Shown: positions 9,088 to 16,197 of the stretch, piece by piece
Layout: every line of letters starts with the position of its first letter
Numbering within the stretch: position 1 is the first letter of the stretch
From: Thauera sp.
GTDB taxonomy: Bacteria > Pseudomonadota > Gammaproteobacteria > Burkholderiales > Rhodocyclaceae
Assembly: GCA_024235615.1 (NCBI GenBank)
Contig: JACKMB010000005.1
Span: 186,001-250,000 of the forward strand
Direction: 5' to 3'
DNA length: 64,000 nt
The notes under the pieces: model-generated
Seen by the model: the letters and a program-made list of their open reading frames with translations, nothing else
The model's database searches: none
Told to the model about the DNA's origin: nothing
Position numbers and translations under genes: made by a program

Positions 9088-10098
9088 TCAGCCCTTGCGC
9101 GCCGCCACCCGGTTCTCGATGGTGCCGAAGACGCTGGCGCCCTGGCGGTCGAACATCTCGATGCGCACGACGTCGCCGTCGCGCATGAAGGGCGTGGCCG
9201 GCTTGCCCTGCTCGATGGTCTCGTAGGTGCGCACCTCGGCGAGGCAGCAGTAGCCGACGCCGCCGTGGTCGATGGACGACCCCCACAGGTCGCCCTGCTT
9301 GTTCGACACCGTGCCCGAGCCGATGATCGAGCCGGCCTCGAGCTCGCGCGTCTTCGCCACGTGGGCGACGAGTTGGCCGAAGTCGAAGGTCATGTCGACG
9401 CCGGCCTCGGGCTTGCCGAAGAGCTTGTCGTTGAGGTGCACCACCAGCGGCAGATGCACCTTGGCGTCCTGCCAGGCGTCGCCGAGTTCGTCGGGCGTGA
9501 CCGCCACCGGGCTGAAGGCCGAGGCCGGCTTGGACTGGAAGAAGCCGAAGCCCTTGGCGAGCTCGTTGGGGATGAGGTTGCGCAGGCTGACGTCGTTCAC
9601 CAGCATCACCAGGCGGATCGCCTTCGCCGCCTCGGCGGGGGTGGCGCCCATCGGCACGTCGCCGGTCACCACGGTGACCTCGGCCTCGAAGTCGATGCCC
9701 CAGGCCTCGTCGGCCACCACCGCGTCGCGCGGGCCGATGAAGCTGTCCGAGCCGCCCTGGTACATCAGCGGGTCGGTGTAGAACGAGGGCGGCATCTCGG
9801 CGTTGCGGGCCTTGCGCACCAGCTCGACGTGGTTGATGTAGGCCGAGCCGTCGGCCCACTGGTAGGCGCGCGGCAGCGGCGAGGCGCAGGCGGCCTGGTC
9901 GAAGGGCTGGGCGTCGACCGCGCCGCTGTTGAGCGCCTCGTACACCTGGCGCAGCTGCGGCTCGCAGGCCTGCCAGTCGTCGAGCGCGGCCTGCAGGCTG
10001 CGGGCGATCGCCGGCACGGCGCGGCAGCGGGCGAGGTCGCGGCTGACGACGACCAGGGTGCCGTCGCGGCCGCCTTGCTTGAGGGTGGCGAGTTTCAC
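9088..10098 (-). CDS. Fumarylacetoacetate hydrolase-family enzyme
   Basis: The 336-residue protein is an FAH-superfamily C-C bond hydrolase. The metal site is recognisable in DFEAEVTVV and VNDVSLRN, and the conserved SKPASAF and GSGTVSN segments follow. In this operon it should hydrolyse a fumaryl- or acylpyruvate-type ring-cleavage product to fumarate (or an analogue) plus a keto acid. Its ATG overlaps the VOC gene's stop codon (ATGA), and the isomerase gene follows after 4 bp. This fits translational coupling of ring cleavage, isomerisation and hydrolysis. The exact substrate is unknown. Confidence 0.88.
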   Translation of the reverse strand: MKLATLKQGGRDGTLVVVSRDLARCRAVPAIARSLQAALDDWQACEPQLRQVYEALNSGAVDAQPFDQAACASPLPRAYQWADGSAYINHVELVRKARNAEMPPSFYTDPLMYQGGSDSFIGPRDAVVADEAWGIDFEAEVTVVTGDVPMGATPAEAAKAIRLVMLVNDVSLRNLIPNELAKGFGFFQSKPASAFSPVAVTPDELGDAWQDAKVHLPLVVHLNDKLFGKPEAGVDMTFDFGQLVAHVAKTRELEAGSIIGSGTVSNKQGDLWGSSIDHGGVGYCCLAEVRTYETIEQGKPATPFMRDGDVVRIEMFDRQGASVFGTIENRVAARKG

Positions 10099-10646
10099 TG
10101 GAACATCTCCTTGTAGCTGCCGTCATGCATCCAGGCGGCGTGCTTGGGGGCCTTCTTCGTCTGCGCCCACTCCTCGAGCATGTCCCACTTGACCTTGTCG
10201 AGCGCCTCCAGCATGCCGGGTCGGTTCGTGTTGCAGGCGAGCTCGAGGCGGTGGCCGTTGGGATCGAAGAAGTAGATCGACTGGAAGAGGGCGTGGTCGG
10301 TGGGGCCGACGACCTGGATGCCCGCGGATTCGAGGCGGGCCTTGGCGGCGAGCAGGGTCTCCATCGAGTCGACCTCCAGCGCCAGGTGCTGGGTCCAGGC
10401 CGGGGTGTTCTCGTCGCGGCCCATCGGCGCGCGCGTGGGCAGCTCGAAGAAGGCGAGCACGTTGCCCATGCCGGCGTCCATGAAGATGTGCATGTAGGGG
10501 TCGGGCTCGCCGGTCGAGGGCACGGCGTCCTCGGCGATCGACAGCACGAGCTTCATGCCGAGGTGCTTCTCGTACCAGCGCGCGGTCTCGAGCGCGTCCT
10601 TGCAGCGGTAGGCGACGTGATGGATCTTCTTCACGATCGGGGTCAT
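10095..10646 (-). CDS. VOC-superfamily protein, candidate ring-cleavage dioxygenase
   Basis: The 183-residue protein has one vicinal-oxygen-chelate module pair. Likely metal ligands are the histidine of IHHVAYR, the histidine of TQHLALEV and the glutamate of HRLELAC. This His/His/Glu pattern suits an iron- or manganese-dependent type I extradiol dioxygenase but also occurs in glyoxalase-like enzymes. No cupin-type gentisate or homogentisate dioxygenase lies in the operon, so this is the only ring-cleavage candidate. PcpA and LinE show that VOC enzymes can cleave hydroquinones, but they are about twice as long. The start is the ATG giving MTPIVKKIHH, because the upstream frame is not homologous. 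Function is inferred from context. Confidence 0.72.
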   Translation of the reverse strand: MTPIVKKIHHVAYRCKDALETARWYEKHLGMKLVLSIAEDAVPSTGEPDPYMHIFMDAGMGNVLAFFELPTRAPMGRDENTPAWTQHLALEVDSMETLLAAKARLESAGIQVVGPTDHALFQSIYFFDPNGHRLELACNTNRPGMLEALDKVKWDMLEEWAQTKKAPKHAAWMHDGSYKEMFQ

Positions 10647-10798
10647 TGCGGTCTCCTCGTCCTTGTTCAGTGCCGTCGCGCCGTGGTGGCATTTCGGCCA
10701 GTTCACCGAGCGATACGGTCCGGGCATCATCATTGCAGCGATCTCGCTCGCTGCACATCCTCTGCGGCACGGCCGCCACGGGCCGGTTCGCGCGGTGC

Positions 10799-11035
10799 TC
10801 AATCCTTGCTCGCCACTCCTGCGCGCGCGATGCTCATCGCCTCGCGCAGCACCGAGATGTCGCCGATATGGTTGGCGAGCAGCAGGATCAGGCGGGCATT
10901 CACCATCTCGCTCTGCTCGTCGCTGAGCTCGCGGTGGGTCTCGATGAGGGCCTCGTAGAAATCGTCGCCGGGCGAGAAGGCGCGGAAGTAGCGCTTGCCG
11001 GGTTCGAACAGGTTGGGTTGGGTGTTCAGGGCCAT
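10799..11035 (-). CDS. DUF2783 small protein
   Basis: This 78-residue soluble protein (MALNTQPNLFEPGKRYFRAF and onward) resembles the DUF2783 family, which I know only as an uncharacterised family found beside FAD-dependent aromatic hydroxylases. It has no cysteine, histidine cluster or membrane segment. It lies 11 bp downstream of the FAD monooxygenase gene, behind the ribosome binding site AAGGAG, so it is probably cotranslated and could be a partner or stability factor of that enzyme. A 152-bp gap without recognisable features separates it from the VOC gene. Confidence 0.75.
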   Translation of the reverse strand: MALNTQPNLFEPGKRYFRAFSPGDDFYEALIETHRELSDEQSEMVNARLILLLANHIGDISVLREAMSIARAGVASKD

Positions 11036-11046
11036 GGCGATCTCCT

Positions 11047-12714
11047 TCAGGCGTTGCAGGTGGCGCGGGCGACTGCGGCGCGCACGCGGGCCGGGTCGAG
11101 GGCGCGCCAGCGCGCGGTGACGTGCTGGTCGGGGCGGACGAGGTAGGTGGTGCCGGGCTGCAGGTCGTAGCGCTCGCGGATGCGACCCTTGGCGTCGGTC
11201 AGGGTGCGCAGGCCGGCCGGGGCCTGGCCGCGCGCGGCGACCACAATCGGCTCGACCGGAATTGCGCCCTCGGCGAGCGACTGCAGCGCCGCCGCGCTCG
11301 CGGCGTCGAGGTCGGCCGCATCGGCGACGTAGTGCAGCACCTGGAAGCGGTCGCCGAGCGCCTGCAGCAGCCAGGACTCGCCGTCGGCGGTGGCGATCGG
11401 GGCGTCGTCCATCGGCGCGCCCGGGACCATGTTGCCGGCAAACACTGCGTCGTCGGCCGTATTGAGGCGCGAATCGACGAGGAAGCTCGGCACCGACAGG
11501 CGCCCGGAGTTGACCAGCGCGCGCGCGAAGGCGTGGTGCTCGGCGAGGCCCAGCACCGCGTTGCGGAAGGTCTTGCTGGTGCGACTCTTGGGGGTGATGA
11601 AGTCGGTCGAGCGCGTCGAGTTCATGATGTTCTCGTCGGCCGCGAAGCCGCGCTCGTCGCCGTAGGTGTCGAGCAGCGTGGCGGGGGCCTTGCCGTCCAT
11701 CACCAGCGCGAGCTTCCACACCAGGTTGTCGGCGTCCTGGATCCCGGAGTTGGCGCCGCGCGCGCCGAAGGGCGAGACCTGGTGCGCCGAGTCGCCGACG
11801 AAGAGCACGCGGCCATGGTTGAAGCGGTTCATGCGGCGGCACTGGAAGGTGTACACGCTGACCCACTCGAGCTCGAACTCGCGGTCGTCGCCGATCATCG
11901 CCTGGATGCGCGGGATCACGTTCTCGGGCTTCTTCTCGTGCTCCGGGTCGGCCTGCCAGCCGAGCTGGAAGTCGATGCGGAAGACGTTGTCGGCCTGGCG
12001 GTGCAGCAGCACCGACTGGTTGGGATGGAAGGGCGGGTCGAACCAGAACCAGCGCTCGGTGGGGAAGTCCGCCTTCATGACCACGTCGGCGATCAGGAAG
12101 CGGTCCATGAAGATCTTGCCGTCGATGTCCAGCCCGAGCATGGTGCGGATCGGGCTGCGCGCGCCGTCGGCGACCACCAGCCAGTCGGTGGTGAGCGTGT
12201 AGGTGCCGTCGGGCGTCTCCACGCGCAGGCTCGCCTGGTCCTCGCCGGGGGTGACCGCGATCACGCTGTTCCTGAAGCGCATCTCGAGGTTCGGGAGCTT
12301 GCGCGCGCGCTGCACCAGGTAGTCCTCGAGGTAGTACTGCTGCAGGTTGATCATGCCCGGGCGGTGGTGGTCGGGCTCGGGGCAGAGGTTGAAGTTGAAC
12401 ACCTCGTCCTCGCGGAAGAAGGTGCGGCCGACGTTCCACGACACGCCCTTCTGCACCATCTCCTCGCCGCAGCCGAGGCGGTCGAGCACCTCGAGCGTGC
12501 GCTTGGCGTAGCACACGCCACGCGAGCCGATGGACACGGTGTCGTCGTTGTCGAGCAGCAGCACCTGCCGGCCCTGGCGGGCGAGGTCGATCGCGGTGCA
12601 CAGGCCGACCGGGCCGGCGCCGACGATCACCACCGGGTAGTGGCCGTCGCGGCCTTCGTCGAGCTCGGGCGGACGGACGTAGTCGAACTTGGGGTATTGA
12701 TACGTGCTCAGCAC
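11047..12714 (-). CDS. FAD-dependent aromatic hydroxylase (MhpA/PheA-like)
   Basis: The 555-residue group A flavoprotein monooxygenase has the FAD dinucleotide motif VGAGPVGL (residues 31-38), the DG motif region VVADGARSP (about 185) and the second FAD motif FVGDSAHQVSPFGARG (about 325). A thioredoxin-like C-terminal extension, usual in MhpA-type enzymes, follows. It should use NAD(P)H and O2 to hydroxylate a phenolic acid, preparing it for ring cleavage. The GTG start (MLSTYQYPKF) is chosen because GGAGGAG lies 6 bases upstream. The longer reading frame adds 43 unlikely residues. The substrate is not deducible. Confidence 0.87.
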   Translation of the reverse strand: MLSTYQYPKFDYVRPPELDEGRDGHYPVVIVGAGPVGLCTAIDLARQGRQVLLLDNDDTVSIGSRGVCYAKRTLEVLDRLGCGEEMVQKGVSWNVGRTFFREDEVFNFNLCPEPDHHRPGMINLQQYYLEDYLVQRARKLPNLEMRFRNSVIAVTPGEDQASLRVETPDGTYTLTTDWLVVADGARSPIRTMLGLDIDGKIFMDRFLIADVVMKADFPTERWFWFDPPFHPNQSVLLHRQADNVFRIDFQLGWQADPEHEKKPENVIPRIQAMIGDDREFELEWVSVYTFQCRRMNRFNHGRVLFVGDSAHQVSPFGARGANSGIQDADNLVWKLALVMDGKAPATLLDTYGDERGFAADENIMNSTRSTDFITPKSRTSKTFRNAVLGLAEHHAFARALVNSGRLSVPSFLVDSRLNTADDAVFAGNMVPGAPMDDAPIATADGESWLLQALGDRFQVLHYVADAADLDAASAAALQSLAEGAIPVEPIVVAARGQAPAGLRTLTDAKGRIRERYDLQPGTTYLVRPDQHVTARWRALDPARVRAAVARATCNA

Positions 12715-12864
12715 GGCGGTCTCCTCCAGGATTGTTCGTGTGCACCGACGCTGCGTCTTGGCGCGCGGGCTACCGGTACGGGGCGCCGCGACGGGCGCCC
12801 GGCTCTGCTGGAAATCAGGGGTGCGAAAGGCGGGGCTCCACACGGGGCCCCGCGGATCGAGCGC

Positions 12865-13830
12865 TCAGCCCTGCTGCAGCGCGTGCCACATCTGCTGGTC
12901 GCGCTCGGCGGTCCAGATGCGCGGGTCGCGGATGCCGCTCGCCTCGTCGTGGGCGCGGGTGACGTCGAAGGGCAGGCAGTGCTCGTAGATGAAGACCTGG
13001 CCGAACTTCGGGTCCATGTTGGCGCGGGTGTGCGCCATCGTCGCCTTGAGGTCCATGCCCTTCGCGACCGCTTCCTGCGCGCTGCGATACAGGGTGGACA
13101 CGAAGTCGCGGGTGTAGGCGAGGCCGGCCTGCACCTTCTCGGGCGTCATCAGTGCCGGGCCGCGGCCGGGCACGAGCTTGGCGAAGTTCATCGCCGCCAG
13201 GTTGTCGAGGGTCTGCGGCCAGTCGGCGAGGTAGGCATCGCCGGTGTAGCAGGCGGCGTCGGCCTCGACCAGGTCGCCCGAGAAGCAGATGTCCTGCGCG
13301 GGCAGATAGACGATGGTGTCGCCCTTGGTGTGGCCGCGGCCGAGCTGCTTGATGCGCACCTCGAGCTTGCCCATCCACACGGTCATCTCGCCGCTGAAGG
13401 TCATGGTCGGCCAGGTCAGCCCGGGCACGCTCTCGACGGCCTGGAAGAGGCGCGGGAAACGGCCGATCTCGGAGTCCATGTCCTGCTGGCCGCGCTCGAC
13501 GATGAGGTCCCAGGTGTCCTTGCTGGCGATGATCTGCTCCAGGCCCTCGCCCTTGTAGCCCGAGGCGCCGAGCACGCGCACCGCGTGGTAGTGGGTCAGC
13601 ACGACGTACTTGATCGGCAGGTCGGTGATCTCGCGCACCTTGGCGATCACGCCCTGCGCGGCCACCGGGGTGGCGGTGGCATCGATGATCATCACGCCGT
13701 CGTCGCCGATGATCACGCCGGTGTTGGGGTCGCCCTCGGCGGTGTAGGCCCAGGCGTTGTCGGACAGCTTCTCCCAGCTGATCTGCTTCTCTTCGAGGTC
13801 GGCCTGGGAGGCGAATTTCTTGGTGCTCAT
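12865..13830 (-). CDS. Metallo-beta-lactamase-fold hydrolase with altered metal motif
   Basis: First gene of the catabolic operon, 321 residues. The MBL fold is clear: VMIIDATATP strand, THYH at 79-82, GRGHTKGDTIVYLP (H167) and FSGD (D186). The hallmark HxHxDH motif is H80-x-H82-x-V84-R85, so the aspartate and histidine of metal site 2 are replaced. The enzyme is probably mononuclear or uses different ligands. It may hydrolyse a thioester, lactone or ester upstream of ring hydroxylation. AGGAG lies 7 bases before the ATG, and a good sigma-70-like promoter lies 34 bp upstream. Fold call is secure and function unknown. Confidence 0.85.
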   Translation of the reverse strand: MSTKKFASQADLEEKQISWEKLSDNAWAYTAEGDPNTGVIIGDDGVMIIDATATPVAAQGVIAKVREITDLPIKYVVLTHYHAVRVLGASGYKGEGLEQIIASKDTWDLIVERGQQDMDSEIGRFPRLFQAVESVPGLTWPTMTFSGEMTVWMGKLEVRIKQLGRGHTKGDTIVYLPAQDICFSGDLVEADAACYTGDAYLADWPQTLDNLAAMNFAKLVPGRGPALMTPEKVQAGLAYTRDFVSTLYRSAQEAVAKGMDLKATMAHTRANMDPKFGQVFIYEHCLPFDVTRAHDEASGIRDPRIWTAERDQQMWHALQQG

Positions 13831-13863
13831 GCGGGGGCTCCTGTGATGTGCGGCGATGGGTGG

Positions 13864-13892
13864 ATACTAGCCAGCGATTTGTTAATCGTCAA
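13864..13892 (-). promoter_or_regulatory. Sigma-70-like promoter of the catabolic operon
   Basis: On the minus strand, TTGACG (13887-13892) and TAGTAT (13864-13869) are separated by exactly 17 bp, and the -10 ends 34 bp before the first operon ATG. The stretch is markedly AT-richer than its surroundings. It overlaps the proposed iclR promoter. Confidence 0.65.
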
Positions 13893-13907
13893 TTCGTTCG
13901 TTATAGC
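13875..13907 (+). promoter_or_regulatory. iclR promoter with overlapping operator candidate
   Basis: On the plus strand, TTGTTA (13879-13884) and TATAGC (13902-13907) are 17 bp apart, about 67 bp upstream of the iclR ATG. The inverted repeat CGATT-TGTT-AATCG (13875-13888) covers this -35 and lies between the -10 and -35 of the divergent promoter. A regulator bound here could control both directions. The operator role is inferred. Confidence 0.45.
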
Positions 13908-13973
13908 TTAATTTTCGGGGCACGCAGCCCGTGCGGTGGACTGTTAAGATGCGCCGCGAATCCGGAGAGCAGC

Positions 13974-14801
13974 ATGCAGGACATCCCTAACCCATCCCCT
14001 TCGACCGTGCGCGACGCGGCCGATTCCGCCGGCGAGCGCCGCGGCATCCAGTCCATCGAGGTGGGCGGCAGCCTGCTGTCCGCCCTCGTGCGCGAGGGCA
14101 AGCCGATGATGCTGAAGGACCTCGCGCGCGAGGCCGGCATGCCGGCAGCCAAGGCGCACCCCTACCTGGTGAGCTTCGGCAAGCTCGGCCTGGTCGAGCA
14201 GGACGCGCTCACCGGCCGCTACGGCCTGGGTCCGTTCGCGCTGCAGATGGGCCTCACCGCGCTGCATGGCCTCGACCCGATCAAGGCGGCCCTGCCCGAG
14301 GCGGCCCGGCTCGCCGACGACATCGATCTCAACGTGGCGATCGCGGTGTGGGGCAACCACGGACCCACCGTTGTGCACATCGCCGAGTGCAGCCGCCAGA
14401 TCCACATCAACATGCGCCCGGGTACGGTGATGACCCCCCTGCTGCTGTCTGCCACCGGGCGCGTGTTCGCGGCCTTCCTGCCGCAGCGCATCGTCGCCCC
14501 CGTGCTCGCCGCCGAGGCGGTGGCGGTGAGCGCGCCGCCGCTGGAGATGTCTCCCGGCGACGTGCACGCGGTGCTCGACGAGATCCGCGCGCACCGCCTC
14601 GCGCGCGCGCTCGGCAATCCCATCCCGGGCATCCACGCGTTCTCCGCGCCGGTCTTCGACGCTGGCGGCCAGCTCGCGCTCGCGCTCACCGCGATGGGAC
14701 CGGTCGGCAGCGTCGATCCGGACTGGACGGGCGCCACCGCCAGCCGGGTGCGCGCGGCGGCGGATGCGATCGAGCGTCAGCTGGGCAAGCCGGCCGGCTG
14801 A
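13974..14801 (+). CDS. IclR-family transcriptional regulator
   Basis: The 275-residue protein has an N-terminal winged helix-turn-helix (about residues 25-85: LLSALVREGKPMMLKDLAREAGMPAAKAHPYLVSF) and a C-terminal IclR effector-binding domain (about 100-270) with LLLSATGRVFAAFLP and a GIHAFSAPVFD strand. IclR regulators often control adjacent aromatic catabolic operons in response to a pathway acid. The gene is divergent from the catabolic operon, sharing a 143-bp AT-rich control region, so local control of that operon and autoregulation are likely. The start is the ATG with GGAGAG 6 bases upstream. The longer frame from 13848 runs through the promoter. Confidence 0.9.
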   Translation: MQDIPNPSPSTVRDAADSAGERRGIQSIEVGGSLLSALVREGKPMMLKDLAREAGMPAAKAHPYLVSFGKLGLVEQDALTGRYGLGPFALQMGLTALHGLDPIKAALPEAARLADDIDLNVAIAVWGNHGPTVVHIAECSRQIHINMRPGTVMTPLLLSATGRVFAAFLPQRIVAPVLAAEAVAVSAPPLEMSPGDVHAVLDEIRAHRLARALGNPIPGIHAFSAPVFDAGGQLALALTAMGPVGSVDPDWTGATASRVRAAADAIERQLGKPAG

Positions 14802-14868
14802 GCCACATCAAGGCGGGTGAGGTCGGCACGGGCGGAGAATCGGCGCTCCCCCACGCCCCGGAGCGAGC

Positions 14869-15483
14869 ATGTCCAGCGAACGTTTCCCCGCCTTCTTCGA
14901 CCAGGTGCCGCGCCTCGTGGTGCGCGATCCGCTCGCCGAATTCCTCGGCGCCGCCGAGGGGGGTGTGCTCGAGTACGGCTACGCCGACGCGGTGCGCCTG
15001 GCCGGTCACTCCTGCCCGACCGTGGCCTCGGCCTACGCCCTCGCCCACCACGCGCTCACCCGGCTCTTCCCGGGCGAACTGCCGGTGCGCGGCATGGTGC
15101 AGGTGAGCTTCCAGCATCCGCTCGACGAAGGCGTGACCGGCGTCATCGCCGCGGTGGTCGGCCTGCTCAGCGGCAGCGCCCAGGACGGCGGCTTCAAGGG
15201 CATCGCCGGTCGTTTCGTGCGCCGCAACCTGCAGCACTTCGGCGAACACCAGCCGCTCGCGCTGCGCTTCGTCCGCAGCGACAGCGGCGCCACGGTGCAC
15301 GCCGCGGCCGAGCTGTCCAAGGTGCAGCCCCACCCCGAGATGGCCGAGCTGATGCGCCGCTGCATGCGCGACGAGGCCGCCCCCCCCGACGCACAGCGCT
15401 TCGCGCAGCTGTGGCAGGACCGCGTGCGGCGCGTGCTCGTCGAACACTGGGACGACCCCGAGGTGTTCCACCTCTCGGCCTGA
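14869..15483 (+). CDS. FmdE-like protein of unknown function
   Basis: The 204-residue soluble protein has a GHSCPTVASAYALAHHAL segment (H47, C49) that resembles the metal-binding GHxCPG motif of the FmdE domain, named after formylmethanofuran dehydrogenase subunit E. FmdE-like proteins are found in bacteria without methanofuran and are of unknown function, perhaps molybdenum- or zinc-linked. Only this one Cys/His motif is clear, and no C-terminal zinc ribbon is present. The gene follows iclR on the same strand (67 bp gap), and its stop codon is about 10 bp from the tandem repeat array. The family call is tentative. Confidence 0.55.
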   Translation: MSSERFPAFFDQVPRLVVRDPLAEFLGAAEGGVLEYGYADAVRLAGHSCPTVASAYALAHHALTRLFPGELPVRGMVQVSFQHPLDEGVTGVIAAVVGLLSGSAQDGGFKGIAGRFVRRNLQHFGEHQPLALRFVRSDSGATVHAAAELSKVQPHPEMAELMRRCMRDEAAPPDAQRFAQLWQDRVRRVLVEHWDDPEVFHLSA

Positions 15484-15492
15484 ATCGCGGGA

Positions 15493-16175
15493 CTGCGCGG
15501 CCCCGTTCGCGGCTGCCGCCGCTCCTACAAGGGCTTGCACAGGCGCGGTTTTCCGTAGGAGCGCCGGCAGGCGCGAATTCGGCGGTGGTCCGCGGCGCCC
15601 GCGTCGATCCCTGCACGGCCGTGTTCGCGGCTGCCGCCGCTCCTACAAGGGCTTGCACAGGCGCGGGTTTGTGTAGGCGCGCCGGCAGGCGCGAATTCGG
15701 CGGTGGTCCGCGGCGCCCGCGTCGATCCCTGCACGGCCCTGTTCGCGGCTGCCGCCGCTCCTACAAGGGCTTGCACAAGCGCGGTTTTCTGTAGGAGCGC
15801 CGGCAAGCGCGAATTCGGCGGTGGTCCGCGGCGCCCGCGGCGATCCCTGCACGGCCCCGTTCGCGGCTGCCGCCGCTCCTACAAGGGCTTGCACAGGCGC
15901 GGGTTCGTGTAGGAGCGCCGGCAGGCGCGAATTCGGCGGTGGTCCGCGGCGCCCGCGGCGATCCCTGCACGGCCGTGTTCGCGGCTGCCGCCGCTCCTAC
16001 AAGGGCTTGCACAGGCGCGGGTTTGTGTAGGAGCGCCGGCAGGCGCGAATTCGGCGGTGGTCCGTGGCGCCCGCGGCGATCCCTGCACGGCCCCGTTCGC
16101 GGCTGCCGCCGCTCCTACAAGGGCTTGCACAGGCGCGGTTTTGTGTAGGCGCGCCGGCAGGCGCGAATTCGGCGG
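15493..16175. repeat. 118-bp tandem repeat array, about 5.7 copies
   Basis: Unit starts at 15505, 15623, 15741, 15859, 15977 and 16095 are exactly 118 bp apart. The last copy is cut at 16175. Each unit holds one palindrome of each REP-like type in opposite orientation (GCGGCTGCCGCCGC then GCGCCGGCAGGCGCG), separated by about 25 bp (AAGGGCTTGCACAGGCGCGG), plus about 45 bp of spacer. Copies differ by only a few substitutions. The array fills the convergent gap between the FmdE-like and diguanylate cyclase genes. Open frames crossing it on both strands are artefacts, since 118 is not a multiple of three. Confidence 0.95.
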
Positions 16176-16197
16176 GCAGGGCCGCCGCGCGTGCGGA

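Noticed and set aside
15493-16175. Possible CRISPR array, or coding repeats on both strands
   Set aside because: The whole 118-bp unit is repeated, spacer included, with no variable spacers and no cas genes. The period is not a multiple of three, so the frames through it are not a repeat protein.
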